A DNA stretch of 64,000 nt from Flavobacterium anhuiense (GTDB lineage Bacteria > Bacteroidota > Bacteroidia > Flavobacteriales > Flavobacteriaceae). Under the pieces are notes generated by a model that had not been told where the DNA came from, made no database searches, and saw nothing but the letters and a program-made list of their open reading frames with translations. The position numbers were made by a program, and so were the translations under genes. Below are positions 36,531-45,592 of the stretch, one piece after another; position 1 is the first letter of the stretch, and each line of letters begins with the position of its first letter. The stretch is taken from positions 62,001 through 126,000 of the forward strand of contig NZ_JUIV01000005.1 of the NCBI RefSeq assembly GCF_004151235.1, written 5' to 3'.

Positions 36531-37454
36531 ATGATTAAAAATATAAAAAAGGTTTTCGCGATAATTACTCTATTCTCGATATGTGGAGCCTTTGCACAGC
36601 AGGACCCGCAATACACGCAATATATGTATAATACAATGACCGTAAACTCAGCTTATGCAGGTTCTCTAGGACATTTGGCCATAACAGGAATTTACAGAAC
36701 GCAATGGGTTGGTATTGAAGGCGCTCCAGATACTCAAAGTTTTTCATTAGACACTCCTCTCGGAAAAAATGTCGGTCTTGGAATCTCAATTGTAAATGAA
36801 GAAATCGGACCAACGGACGAGCAATACTTAGATGCTAACTTCTCTTATACCATTAAATCTGGTGAAACGCACAAACTTTCCTTTGGTCTAAAAGGCGGTG
36901 GGCGCGTCATCAATATCGATTGGTCTAAAGGAAGCTATAAAGATCCAGATGTGCAATTTCGTGAAAACATAACCAACAAATTTCTACCTGTTGTGGGCGC
37001 TGGGTTGTATTGGCATGGAGAAAGAGATTATATAGGAGTCTCTATTCCGAATTTCATGACCCGAGAACGATACACTTATGATGATATCAGCGAAGATTTA
37101 GTCAATCAGAGAATACACGTTTATCTTATTGGAGGTATTGTATTTGACCTTTCGGCGCATACCAAATTCAAACCTGCCGTTTTTGTAAAATATGTTGCTG
37201 GAGCGCCAATGATTGCCGATTTCTCAGCCAATTTCATGTTCAATAATGTATTGACGCTCGGAGCTTCTTATCGTACTTCAGATTCTGTAAGTGGACTTGT
37301 CGGAATACAGATTACGCCAATGATTATGGCTGGTTATGCTTACGATTATACTACAACCGCTTTGCAGAATTATAATAGCGGTACGCATGAAATCATGCTT
37401 CGTTTTGAACTGGTTTCACGTAAAAAAGGACTAAAATCACCAAGATTCTTTTAA
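36531..37454 (+). CDS. PorP/SprF-family outer-membrane protein (type IX secretion partner)
   Basis: About 307 residues from ATG 36531 (a TTG six bases upstream is in frame but less likely). After the signal peptide (FSICGAFAQ), the family start QQDPQYTQYMYNTMTVNSAY is seen, then AGSLGHLAITGIYRTQWVGI and EGAPDTQSFSLDTPLGKNVG, all hallmarks of PorP/SprF. The strands end in GTHEIMLRFEL. SprF is required for secretion of SprB, and type B sorting-domain cargo is typically encoded just upstream of its own PorP/SprF-like partner, as here (55 bp after the adhesin). It probably forms the outer-membrane anchor or exit module for the giant adhesin. Confidence 0.95.
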   Translation: MIKNIKKVFAIITLFSICGAFAQQDPQYTQYMYNTMTVNSAYAGSLGHLAITGIYRTQWVGIEGAPDTQSFSLDTPLGKNVGLGISIVNEEIGPTDEQYLDANFSYTIKSGETHKLSFGLKGGGRVINIDWSKGSYKDPDVQFRENITNKFLPVVGAGLYWHGERDYIGVSIPNFMTRERYTYDDISEDLVNQRIHVYLIGGIVFDLSAHTKFKPAVFVKYVAGAPMIADFSANFMFNNVLTLGASYRTSDSVSGLVGIQITPMIMAGYAYDYTTTALQNYNSGTHEIMLRFELVSRKKGLKSPRFF

Positions 37455-37466
37455 TACGGATAGTCT

Positions 37467-39395
37467 ATGAAAAGAACAATTACTATACTCGCATTATTGG
37501 TTATACAGCTGATTTATTCACAAACCAAAAACAAAACTGCCGATGCTCTTTTTGATAAGATGTATTACGTGGAAGCCGCAAAATCCTACGAGCTTTCTGT
37601 AGGCAATGGAGATGCTTCTAAAGAAACCTTGCAACGGCTTGGAGACGCTTACTATTTTAACACCAAAATGTCCAGCGCTTCAAAATGGTACGGCAAACTA
37701 ATTGCTGAATATCCCAATGAAGTTTCTGCCGAATACCTGTTTCGTTATGCACAGTCATTGCAAGGAATTCAAAACTATGATTTGGCGAAAAAATGGATGA
37801 AAGCCTTTGCTGAAAAGCAAAAATCAACAGATCCAAGAGCTAAGAACTTTTCACTTAAAAATGTGACTCTAGAAGACATTGAAAATATAAAACCTTCTTT
37901 TCTACTTGAAAACCTAGACATTAATTCTGCTTATTCTGATTTTGGTCCGATGTTCTATAAAGGAGATTTGGTTTACTCTACCACAATTGATTCTTCATAT
38001 TATAAAACTGAAAAATATGGATGGAACGATCAGCCTTATCTCAATATGCAGTTAGGAAAAATCAGCGAAACGCAGTCGAATGTCACTTTTAAAGAACGCT
38101 TCGGCAAAGACATCAGTACAAAATATCACGAAGCCTGCATAGCTTTTTCTCCAGACGAAAAAACGATTTATTTCACCCGAAATAATTATAACGGAAAATT
38201 GAAACGTGACAGCAAAGGCATCAATAATCTTAAGATTTTTTCTGCTACAGCTGTAGAAAACAGTAATGGAACCGTTTCTTGGAAAGATGTAAAAGAACTG
38301 CCCTTTAACAGCGACAATTATTCAGTTGGACATCCTTCGGTTAGCAAAGACGGAAAAAAACTGTATTTTGTTTCTGATATGCCGGGAACAATTGGTTCTA
38401 CAGATATTTTCGTAGTGGATATTTTAGGCAACAATCAGTTCTCTGAACCTAAAAATTTGGGCGAAAAAATAAATACAACTGGCCGTGAAATGTTTCCATA
38501 TATCACAGATGAAGCACTTTACTTCTCTTCTGACGGATTTTTAGGATTGGGAGGCTTAGATGTATTTGAAAGCCGATTAACAGATGGCACTTTTGGTGCG
38601 CCTGCCAATCTTGGTGCGCCATTAAATAGCAATCGAGATGATTTTGGCTACATCGTAAACGAAGCGACCAATAGAGGTTTTGTTTCTTCCAACAGAAAAA
38701 CAGGAAAAGGCGATGACGATATTTATTCTTTTGAAAGATCCTGCAACCAAGCTATAAGCGGTTATGTTTATGATGCCATTTCAAACAATAGAATTGCTGG
38801 AGCTATGGTCACTTTAAAAAATGCCAACGGAATAAAAGTAGCAGAAACCGTTTCTCAGCTTGACGGAAAATACGATTTTAATAACAACGTAAATTGCAAT
38901 ACACCTTATACTGTCGAAGTCTCAAAAGAAAATTACAACAGCAGTACGAAAGCAATTGTTACAGCTAACAGTTCAGGAAAAACAGAAGCTCTTGTTGGCT
39001 TGGATCCAGCTTTAATTGCTCGTGAAAATGGTGTTTTAAAAATAAAAATCGGAATCATATACTTTGATTTAGACAAATCCGATATACGTTATGATGCTGC
39101 AATAGAATTAAATAAAGTGGTTCTTTTAATGACTCAGTATAACACAGTTGTTATAAAAATCGAATCGCATACCGACTCGCGTGCCAATGACCAATACAAC
39201 CTTGAGCTATCTGATCGAAGAGCAAAAGCCACAAGAGATTATATAATTTCTCAAGGAATAGCCCCCGAGAGAATAGAAAGCGCAATCGGTTATGGAGAAA
39301 CACAATTAATCAACAACTGTTCCAACGGAGTTCCCTGCACAGAAGCACAACACCAAGTCAACCGCCGAAGCGAATTCATCATCACAAAAATGTAA
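37467..39395 (+). CDS. PorE-like OmpA-family protein (TPR, beta-propeller, CRD, OmpA domains)
   Basis: A 642-residue protein. Signal peptide (MKRTITILALLVIQLIYSQ); TPR-like helices (about 25-125, RLGDAYYFNTKMSSASKWYG); a PD40-type beta-propeller (about 150-420; FSPDEKTIYFTRNNYNG, HPSVSKDGKKLYFVSD, DEALYFSSDGFLGLGGLDVF); a carboxypeptidase-regulatory-like domain (about 430-510, ISGYVYDAISNNRIAGAMVT); and a C-terminal OmpA peptidoglycan-binding domain (about 525-642, IYFDLDKSDIRYDAA, HTDSRANDQYNLELSDRRAK). This four-part order is that of T9SS component PorE. It lies 12 bp after the PorP/SprF gene. It would tie the surface adhesin machinery to the cell wall. Confidence 0.93.
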   Translation: MKRTITILALLVIQLIYSQTKNKTADALFDKMYYVEAAKSYELSVGNGDASKETLQRLGDAYYFNTKMSSASKWYGKLIAEYPNEVSAEYLFRYAQSLQGIQNYDLAKKWMKAFAEKQKSTDPRAKNFSLKNVTLEDIENIKPSFLLENLDINSAYSDFGPMFYKGDLVYSTTIDSSYYKTEKYGWNDQPYLNMQLGKISETQSNVTFKERFGKDISTKYHEACIAFSPDEKTIYFTRNNYNGKLKRDSKGINNLKIFSATAVENSNGTVSWKDVKELPFNSDNYSVGHPSVSKDGKKLYFVSDMPGTIGSTDIFVVDILGNNQFSEPKNLGEKINTTGREMFPYITDEALYFSSDGFLGLGGLDVFESRLTDGTFGAPANLGAPLNSNRDDFGYIVNEATNRGFVSSNRKTGKGDDDIYSFERSCNQAISGYVYDAISNNRIAGAMVTLKNANGIKVAETVSQLDGKYDFNNNVNCNTPYTVEVSKENYNSSTKAIVTANSSGKTEALVGLDPALIARENGVLKIKIGIIYFDLDKSDIRYDAAIELNKVVLLMTQYNTVVIKIESHTDSRANDQYNLELSDRRAKATRDYIISQGIAPERIESAIGYGETQLINNCSNGVPCTEAQHQVNRRSEFIITKM

Positions 39396-39399
39396 AAGA

Positions 39400-39438
39400 A
39401 AAGCGTCCCAAGAAATACTCTCAGGACGCTTCTTTTTT
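39400..39438 (+). terminator. Terminator closing the adhesin operon
   Basis: AAGCGTCC / GGACGCTT, an 8-bp perfect GC-containing stem with a 14-nt loop, followed by CTTTTTT. It lies five bases after the PorE-like stop. The stem could also serve the convergent gene, whose stop is at 39503. Confidence 0.88.
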
Positions 39439-39502
39439 CTAATATCTTTATTCTAGCAAGCATCAAGTCTTTTTCTCTTGCTTCTTTTCTCTTTTCTCTT
39501 AA

Positions 39503-39916
39503 TCACTGCAGCTTCACACACATCCACTCGCCTTTCATAATCAATTTATCCTCATCAAAAGCTTCGCCCGATTGTTTGATAATTTTTTCGCTCGTACGGA
39601 TATTTTTTACCACAAATTTAACCAGTTTGTTAAACTCAACGCCTCCAAAAAATTCCACTTTATCTAAGCTCACCAATCCGAAAACGCCATCTGCGATTCC
39701 TAAAAGCTTTATTCCAGCACCTCCACACTGCGCCATAGCCTCAATTAAAATAGTTCCCGGAACAAAATTAAAATCCGGAAAACTGCCCTGAAGCCAGGCA
39801 TCTTTATCTGTAAACATCTTTAAACCAATGATTGTGTCTGTTGTATAAGAAATAATTTCATCAACAAAAAGAAATGGAGCACGATGCGGAATTAAGTCTT
39901 CTATTTTTTTAGTCAT
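39503..39916 (-). CDS. FabZ-like hot-dog protein lacking the catalytic histidine
   Basis: A 137-residue single hot-dog domain. FabZ family features are clear: LIPHRAPFLFVDEI at residues 8-21, and PGTILIEAMAQCGG at 53-66 with the catalytic Glu59. In FabZ dehydratases the active-site His lies in GHFP; here the sequence is GSFP, with Ser45 at that place (codon AGT read directly). Standard 3-hydroxyacyl-ACP dehydration is therefore doubtful. It could be a binding or chain-length partner, or a divergent enzyme from a lipid or pigment pathway. It is a single gene, with no acyl-carrier or ketosynthase gene next to it in this window. Confidence 0.85.
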   Translation of the reverse strand: MTKKIEDLIPHRAPFLFVDEIISYTTDTIIGLKMFTDKDAWLQGSFPDFNFVPGTILIEAMAQCGGAGIKLLGIADGVFGLVSLDKVEFFGGVEFNKLVKFVVKNIRTSEKIIKQSGEAFDEDKLIMKGEWMCVKLQ

Positions 39917-40015
39917 GATTTGTATTTTGGAACAATGTACGAATCTGATGCGAAATAAGCAACGTTTTAAATTATATCTCTATTAACACTTTGCAACTTC
40001 TTCTTTCATAAAACA

Positions 40016-40045
40016 AAAAAAAGAGATGCCAAAGCATCTCTTTTT
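40016..40045 (-). terminator. Terminator at the 3' end of the polysaccharide utilisation locus
   Basis: AAAGAGATGC-CAAA-GCATCTCTTT: a 10-bp perfect stem with tetraloop, flanked by A and T runs. It lies 30 bp downstream of the last gene of the locus and also marks its boundary with the FabZ-like gene. Confidence 0.92.
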
Positions 40046-40074
40046 CCGTTATCAACTCTAAAATCACAAAGCTT

Positions 40075-41055
40075 TTATTCTTGCAGCAAAACAAAACTTT
40101 TAGCATTTGCTTTGATTTTATTTCCTTCAAAATCAATATCAATAATTGCCGCTTTTCGTGGCGAAACTCCGCTATTGCTGAAGTGAGAATGTAGCACATA
40201 TTTCATTTTTCCGTTTTTATCATAGAAAACATCACCGTGACCTACTCCATTAATTCCAACATCTTTTTTACTAATGATCGGACTATCAGTCGCTTTTTCC
40301 CAAGGCCCAAGCGGACTCTTAGCTGTTGCATAGCCTACTGCATAATCTGGATTTCTAAAATCGTTTGCAGAATAAATCAGATAATACAAATCATTATGTT
40401 TTAAGACCGTTGGCCCTTCTGTAACTGGCCAAGAAACATTCTGAGTATTTTCCCAAGGAAGAACGCCAGAAATGCATTCTTTCAACGTTTCTTCTTTAAT
40501 TCCAGACAAATCATCTTTCAGTTCTGCAACAAAAATTCGGTTACCGTTAGTCAAACGCACGTAATAAAGGTATTTTTTGCCATCCTGATCAACAAAAAAG
40601 AAAGGATCGATCTGTTTGCCCAAATTAAACATTGGAGCCTTAGAATCGCTTTTAAATGGCCCAATCGGACTATCGCTGCTGGCGATGGCAATATTCTCAT
40701 CGGCGGTATAAATCATATAAAATTTATTATTGTATTTAAAAACCTGTGGCGCCCAAAAACCTTTTGTTCCGTAAGCATCTCCTTTTTTTAATGCTAAACC
40801 ATTTTGCGCACCAGATGGACCATTCCATTTTTTTAAATCGGAAGAAGTGTACACCTGAAAACCTTCTCCATTAGGAAAATCTCCCGTTGTGGTTCCGTAC
40901 AAATAATAAACTCCATTTTCATAAAAAATCGTTGGATCTGCCAACAAGATCGGTTTCTCTTTTGAAAGCGTTTTTTTCGCCGTTTCTTTCTCTTGAGAAC
41001 AGCAAATAAAGACACAAAACAGACTTAATAGACTAAAATATTTTTTTATTTCCAT
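40075..41055 (-). CDS. Glycoside hydrolase family 43 lipoprotein
   Basis: A 326-residue lipoprotein (double Cys at 18-19, CCSQEKE). Five-bladed propeller glycosidase features: catalytic base Asp40 in LADPTIFYENGVYYLYGT, the pKa-tuning Asp in KQIDPFFFVDQDG, and the general acid Glu in VTEGPTVLKHNDLYYLIYS. Blade motifs GPWEKATDSPII and GPFKSDSKAPMF fit GH43. Such enzymes remove arabinose or xylose from plant polysaccharides. Lipidation suggests outer-membrane or periplasmic placement. It is the last gene of the PUL, 194 bp from the epimerase gene, with no obvious element in the gap. Confidence 0.92.
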   Translation of the reverse strand: MEIKKYFSLLSLFCVFICCSQEKETAKKTLSKEKPILLADPTIFYENGVYYLYGTTTGDFPNGEGFQVYTSSDLKKWNGPSGAQNGLALKKGDAYGTKGFWAPQVFKYNNKFYMIYTADENIAIASSDSPIGPFKSDSKAPMFNLGKQIDPFFFVDQDGKKYLYYVRLTNGNRIFVAELKDDLSGIKEETLKECISGVLPWENTQNVSWPVTEGPTVLKHNDLYYLIYSANDFRNPDYAVGYATAKSPLGPWEKATDSPIISKKDVGINGVGHGDVFYDKNGKMKYVLHSHFSNSGVSPRKAAIIDIDFEGNKIKANAKSFVLLQE

Positions 41056-41249
41056 TATTAAACTTTTTATTTAATTAATTCAATTTAAAAACTAAAAATC
41101 AACTAGTTAAACAGCTACTATAGAAAAACTCTATGATACAAATTTTGTTAAAAATTCGTCATTTAGCTTCAAAAAACTCATTTTTTATTTTTCAAAAAAA
41201 AGTCTTTCCCATAACGTTTTCTAACTCCAAATTTTCAACTCAAAACTTA
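41056..41249. other. Gap inside the PUL without recognisable elements
   Basis: 194 bp of very AT-rich sequence. No hairpin of note, no small gene and none of the dispersed repeats found in the other PUL gaps were seen. Confidence 0.5.
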
Positions 41250-42428
41250 TCACTTTTCAGTCGAAAATTGATATAAAGAAACGGTGTGATACTTCTCTCC
41301 TGCTTTTAATGTTATTTGAGGGAATTTTAGTTGATTTGGCGCATCTGGAAAGTGCTGTGTTTCTAAGGCAAAAGCAGTTCTAAAATCATCTTTAGCACCT
41401 GATTTAAAGGTGTTTTTGCTTTGCATAAAGTTTCCGCTATAAAACTGTAATCCAGGTTCTTTTGTGTAAATATCTAAAGCAATACCTGAAACATCTCCCT
41501 TTATCGTGGCTGCATGAACAAATCCGTCTTTTTTATCGGTATTTAGCACATAATTATGATCGTAACCCTTTCCAAATTTCAACTGCTCGTCTTTGGTTTC
41601 GATTCTTTCACCAATGGTATGTTTTGAAGTAAAATCAAACGGCGTATTTTTTACCGATTTCAATTCTCCAGTCGGAATCAAACCTTCGTCAACTGGTGTA
41701 AATTTATCTCCATAAATCTGCAATTCATGATTTAAAATCGTTCCACTTCCTTCTCCATTCAGATTGAAAAATGCATGATTAGTTAAATTAACAATCGTTG
41801 TCTTATCCGTGGTTGCTTCATATTCCATCCTAATAGCATTATCATCTGTAATTGAATAAGTTACTTTTACATTTAAATTTCCGGGAAAGCCTTGTTCTCC
41901 ATCTGGCGAAACATAAGTAAATACCAAACTCTTCTCATTAGTCTTTTCAGCATTCCAAACAACGTCTTGAAACCCTTTTACACCACCGTGCAAAGCATTT
42001 TTTCCGTTATTAAGTGGAATCTGATATTGTTTTCCTTCAAGCGCAAACTTGCCTAATGCAACTCTGTTGCCAACTCTTCCAATTGTAGCGCCAAAGTAAG
42101 GCTCTGTTGAGTTTTTAAAACCTTTTACGCTATTCATTCCGACCACAACATCGGTTGATTTTCCGTTTTTATCCTTAACCCATAAACCTACTAATCGCCC
42201 GCCATAGTTGGTAAATGCAGCTTTCACATCTTTATTTTCAATCCAATACAAACCGACTTTTTTACCATCAATTATGGTATCGAAGTTTTTAGCCTCTAAA
42301 ACCGTTTTTACTGAATCTGGTTTGATTTCTGAGCTTTCTTTTGAAACCGCATTTTCCTTTTTATTGTCTTTACAGTTAAATTGAAAAAGAACAAGCAACA
42401 AAATTGCAGCAATTTGAATATTTTTCAT
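41250..42428 (-). CDS. galM: Aldose 1-epimerase (galactose mutarotase), lipoprotein
   Basis: A 392-residue GalM-type protein. The N terminus is a lipoprotein signal (FQFNC followed by KDNKKEN), so it is exported, unlike cytoplasmic GalM. Catalytic and binding features are present: FGATIGRVGNRVALGKF, KNALHGGVKGFQDVVW, the catalytic His in VNLTNHAFFNLNGEG, DHNYVL, and the catalytic Glu in TKEPGLQFYSGNF. It interconverts alpha and beta anomers of aldoses released in the periplasm by the neighbouring glycosidases, speeding uptake. It sits between two GH43 genes in the PUL. Confidence 0.94.
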   Translation of the reverse strand: MKNIQIAAILLLVLFQFNCKDNKKENAVSKESSEIKPDSVKTVLEAKNFDTIIDGKKVGLYWIENKDVKAAFTNYGGRLVGLWVKDKNGKSTDVVVGMNSVKGFKNSTEPYFGATIGRVGNRVALGKFALEGKQYQIPLNNGKNALHGGVKGFQDVVWNAEKTNEKSLVFTYVSPDGEQGFPGNLNVKVTYSITDDNAIRMEYEATTDKTTIVNLTNHAFFNLNGEGSGTILNHELQIYGDKFTPVDEGLIPTGELKSVKNTPFDFTSKHTIGERIETKDEQLKFGKGYDHNYVLNTDKKDGFVHAATIKGDVSGIALDIYTKEPGLQFYSGNFMQSKNTFKSGAKDDFRTAFALETQHFPDAPNQLKFPQITLKAGEKYHTVSLYQFSTEK

Positions 42429-42435
42429 TTTTTAT

Positions 42436-42461
42436 GTCATTGCGAGGAACGAAGCAATCTC
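42436..42461. repeat. Dispersed repeat of the CATTGCGAGGAACGAAGCAATC type
   Basis: The sequence GTCATTGCGAGGAACGAAGC then AATCTC fills most of the 50-bp gap between the GH43 stop and the epimerase start. From memory, this motif is a widespread dispersed intergenic repeat in Bacteroidota and some other phyla. It is read here as a single arm, so it may be a partial copy. Confidence 0.7.
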
Positions 42462-42478
42462 ATCCTCCGATTATTTTT

Positions 42479-43501
42479 TTATTTTGATGGAATAGCCAAT
42501 GACGTTTGTTCACTGACTGGCTCACCCAAAACTGGAAATCCATTGGCATCCCAATCAATTTTCTGCATCCTTGGTGATCTTTTATTGCCGCAGCCTTCGC
42601 CTGGATTTGAATTGGCGTGATATAAAATCCAGTCTTCTTTGCCGTCAGGAGATTTAAAGAACGAATTATGTCCAGGCGCGTAAACTTTATTTTTCTCTGA
42701 TTGTTTGAAAATAGGTTCTGGGGATTTTTTCCAAGCAGAAGCGTCCAACAAATTATCTCCGCCGTTGAAAGTCAGCAATCCTAAAGCGTAGAAATCGGTC
42801 CAACATCCGCTAGCAGAAAAAACAACGAAGATTTTACCATTTCTCTCTAAAAACTGAGGCCCTTCGTTCACATTTACCTGCGGCGGATTCACGTCATCGT
42901 GCAAAGCGCCATGTGTTTCCCAATCGTGTGTTGGCTCAGAAATCATAACACGGTCGCCGTCAATTTCAAGCGGATTTTTCATTTTGGCAATGTAAATATT
43001 CTGCTGACCGTTTTTGTCGCCTTCCCAGCCTGCCCAAATCATGTATAGCTGCTTTTTATGTTCGAATACATTTCCGTCAATTGCCCATTTATCGGTTTTG
43101 GCAGCGATTTTACCTTTGAATTCAAAATTCCCTTTAAACGGATCTGAAGATTTATTTTCTAAAACATACATCCTGTGATTGTTGTTATCGCCATTATCTG
43201 CAGCGAAATAGCAATACCATTTTCCGTTGATGACATGAAATTCAGGCGCCCAGATTTCTGCCGAATAATTGGTGTTTTTTGGCGGTGTCCAAATCACTTT
43301 GCTTTCTGCATTTTTAATATCCGAAAGGTCTTTTGTTTTCCATAAAACCAATTTATTTCCCAATGTATTGGTATAGTAATAATAACCTTTGTAATACGTG
43401 CTGTAAGGATCTGCACCAGACGGCAGAATTGGATTTGTGAATGTTTTTTGCTGCGCAAAACTTATGGTTGTAAGCAGCAAAAGAATTAGGTATTTTTTCA
43501 T
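42479..43501 (-). CDS. Glycoside hydrolase family 43 protein
   Basis: A 340-residue exported protein (signal MKKYLILLLLTTISFAQ). GH43 features: Asp31 in NPILPSGADPYSTYYKGYYY, AEIWAPEFHVINGKWYCYFA, Asp in WAIDGNVFEHKKQLYMIWAG, and Glu in NVNEGPQFLERNGKIFVVFS. The wording FTNPILPSGADP is typical of arabinofuranosidase-like GH43 members. It probably acts on arabinose-decorated oligosaccharides in the periplasm. The C terminus is normal. A dispersed repeat lies just after the stop, and a GCAAAG-type repeat lies upstream of its start. Confidence 0.93.
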   Translation of the reverse strand: MKKYLILLLLTTISFAQQKTFTNPILPSGADPYSTYYKGYYYYTNTLGNKLVLWKTKDLSDIKNAESKVIWTPPKNTNYSAEIWAPEFHVINGKWYCYFAADNGDNNNHRMYVLENKSSDPFKGNFEFKGKIAAKTDKWAIDGNVFEHKKQLYMIWAGWEGDKNGQQNIYIAKMKNPLEIDGDRVMISEPTHDWETHGALHDDVNPPQVNVNEGPQFLERNGKIFVVFSASGCWTDFYALGLLTFNGGDNLLDASAWKKSPEPIFKQSEKNKVYAPGHNSFFKSPDGKEDWILYHANSNPGEGCGNKRSPRMQKIDWDANGFPVLGEPVSEQTSLAIPSK

Positions 43502-43540
43502 TTTTATTAGTTTTAGGCTTTTAGCTTAGAGTTTTTTTAA

Positions 43541-43580
43541 CGCAAAGACACGAAGGTTTTTTTCGCAAAGTTCACAAAGG
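43541..43580. repeat. GCAAAG-type intergenic repeat, partial copy
   Basis: CGCAAAGACACGAAGG and TTTCGCAAAGTTCACAAAGG follow each other here. The same wording (CGCAAAG, GTTCACAAAG) makes up the large inverted repeat at 57411-57587, so this is a partial relative of it. Confidence 0.7.
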
Positions 43581-43654
43581 TTATTTCTCAGCTTTGTCAC
43601 TTCAAAAGAAGCCGAAGAACACAAAGCTGTTCGTTATTTTTTATCATTCAGAAG

Positions 43655-43722
43655 CTATGTGTTGAAACTAGTTTCTTATACTTCCTTTTTTTCAAAACAA
43701 AACCCTATCTTTCTATGTGTTT
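43655..43722. repeat. Composite intergenic inverted repeat, copy D (partial)
   Basis: CTATGTGTT, then the palindrome GAAACTAGTTTC (43664-43675), then CTATCTTTCTATGTGTTT (43705-43722). Compared with copy A, it has one arm and the CTAGTTTC module in inverted orientation; the remaining arm and the AAGTGAAACgCCTTTA module are missing. It lies just downstream of the GH2 gene. Confidence 0.75.
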
Positions 43723-43727
43723 AAAAA

Positions 43728-45542
43728 TTATTTAACATTCAAAGCATGGATAACCTCCGTATTAATCTTATTTACCGCTTTAAAATCCATTTTATCCACT
43801 TTCCTATCGTAGGTCATAAAACCGTTCACTTCGCCTTCAACATCTGTTGTTTGAGTATAGACTGCAGCCGAGAATCCCGTTTTAACGTATTTTCGAAGCA
43901 TTTCCGCGTACTTTTTATATTCGGCGGTAACTTCTGCCTCATTTTTAAATTTGATGTAACCCCAGTTGTCATTTGCTCTCCAAAGATGTCCTTCTAGTGG
44001 AAGTCCGATTCCGCCATACTCTCCCAAGACTGTAACTCTTCTTGCATCATACAAATACATATCTGGACCAGGGTAATTATGCAAATCCAAAATATCTCCA
44101 GTTTGAAAGTGATTTCCACCGCTTGCAGAATTAATCAAACGCGTTGAATCATGATTTTTTGTCCATTCTGTAATTTCAACGGTTTTAAATTGTCCCCAAG
44201 CTTCATTAAACGGAACCCAAACCACAATACTTGGATATGAATACAAATGATCCATAATCTCTCTCCACTCTTTTCTGTAGATTTCTTCTGATTTTGGCGA
44301 ACGCTGTAATTCTGTGCCTTCAAAATACTTTCTATTTTGCCAAACTGGCTGATCGTCTCCGCTTGGCATATCTTGCCAAACCAGAATTCCTAACTGATCG
44401 CAATACGTATACCAACGTTCCGGTTCTACTTTTACGTGTTTACGAATCATATTAAATCCTAATTCTTTGGTTTTAACAATATCGTATTTCAATGCTTCAT
44501 CTGTTGGCGCGGTGTACAACCCGTCTGGCCACCAGCCTTGGTCTAAAGGTCCAAATTGAAAATAATCTTTGTTATTCAATTGCATTCTCATAATTCCGTT
44601 TTCATCGCGTTTAGACGAAATCTTACGCATCGCAAAATAACTTTTCACCTCATCAACCACTTTATTCTTGCTGATTAATCGAATTTTCGTCTGATATAAA
44701 AACGGACTTTCAGGCGACCACAATTTCGGATTATTCAAAACAATATCATTGCTTTCGCCCACAACGGCTTTTTCTTTAGCAATTTCTTTTCCTCCATCAA
44801 AAACTGAAATTTCAACTAAATCACCTTTTTCTGCTCCATTTACCTCAGCTTTAATGCTGATTGTATTTTGATCAATATTTGGCGTTGTTTTTAATGCTGA
44901 GATGTTTTTAGCATTTACAGGCTCAATCCAAACCGTTTGCCAGATTCCCGTAACGGGCGTATACCAAATTCCTTCTGGATTTTTAACTTGTTTTCCTCTC
45001 GGTTGTGGACCATCATTAGAAGGATCCCAAACTTTCACAGCCAATTTCTGATTTTTCCCTTTTTGGATGAATGGCGTAATGTCAAATGAAAACGGCGTAT
45101 AACCTCCCGTATGCGAACCCACTTTTACATCATTAATAAAAACTTCTGTTTTCCAATCCACAGCGCCAAAATGCAAAAGGATATTTTTTCCATTCCAACC
45201 CGATTCAATCGAAAATTGAGTTTCATACCAAAGTTCGTTTTTAGCTCCCACTTCTTTCATAACCCCTGACAAGCTAGATTCAGCCGCAAACGGAACCAGA
45301 ATCTGCCCGTCATATTTTGAAGGCGCTGCTTTTCCAAATTCTTGAATGCTATAATTCCACAAACCATTCAGATTTTTCCATTGGCCACGCTCCATAATCG
45401 GACGGGGATATTCGGGTAACGGTTTCTTCGGGTCAACCTGTTCCGCCCATTTGGTTTTGATTTTATCTCCTTGCGGTTTCCATTGCGCATTTACAGCAAA
45501 AAGGGAAAACAAGGCTAAAAAAAGGATACTTTTTCTTTTCAT
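43728..45542 (-). CDS. Glycoside hydrolase family 2 protein
   Basis: A 604-residue exported enzyme (signal ending LFAVNAQW). Domain order is the GH2 one: sugar-binding jelly roll (about 45-210; PRPIMERGQWKNLNGLWNYS, VPFAAESSLSGV, GGYTPFSFDIT), Ig-like domain (about 215-310), then TIM barrel (about 315-604). Acid/base Glu447 lies in WVPFNEAWGQ and nucleophile Glu508 in VLGEYGG. It is shorter than classical beta-galactosidases (about 1000 residues), like many Bacteroidota GH2 members that act on galactosides, glucuronides or arabinosides. Specificity cannot be fixed by sequence reading. Confidence 0.94.
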   Translation of the reverse strand: MKRKSILFLALFSLFAVNAQWKPQGDKIKTKWAEQVDPKKPLPEYPRPIMERGQWKNLNGLWNYSIQEFGKAAPSKYDGQILVPFAAESSLSGVMKEVGAKNELWYETQFSIESGWNGKNILLHFGAVDWKTEVFINDVKVGSHTGGYTPFSFDITPFIQKGKNQKLAVKVWDPSNDGPQPRGKQVKNPEGIWYTPVTGIWQTVWIEPVNAKNISALKTTPNIDQNTISIKAEVNGAEKGDLVEISVFDGGKEIAKEKAVVGESNDIVLNNPKLWSPESPFLYQTKIRLISKNKVVDEVKSYFAMRKISSKRDENGIMRMQLNNKDYFQFGPLDQGWWPDGLYTAPTDEALKYDIVKTKELGFNMIRKHVKVEPERWYTYCDQLGILVWQDMPSGDDQPVWQNRKYFEGTELQRSPKSEEIYRKEWREIMDHLYSYPSIVVWVPFNEAWGQFKTVEITEWTKNHDSTRLINSASGGNHFQTGDILDLHNYPGPDMYLYDARRVTVLGEYGGIGLPLEGHLWRANDNWGYIKFKNEAEVTAEYKKYAEMLRKYVKTGFSAAVYTQTTDVEGEVNGFMTYDRKVDKMDFKAVNKINTEVIHALNVK

Positions 45543-45592
45543 GTTCTATCTATTTGAGATTTTACACTCATACGTTTTTTTTTTATTTTAAA

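Noticed and set aside
42381..42620. Plus-strand frame containing CHCEERSNLI
   Set aside because: This peptide is the translation of the dispersed CATTGCGAGGAACGAAGCAATC repeat and the frame overlaps two well-supported genes.
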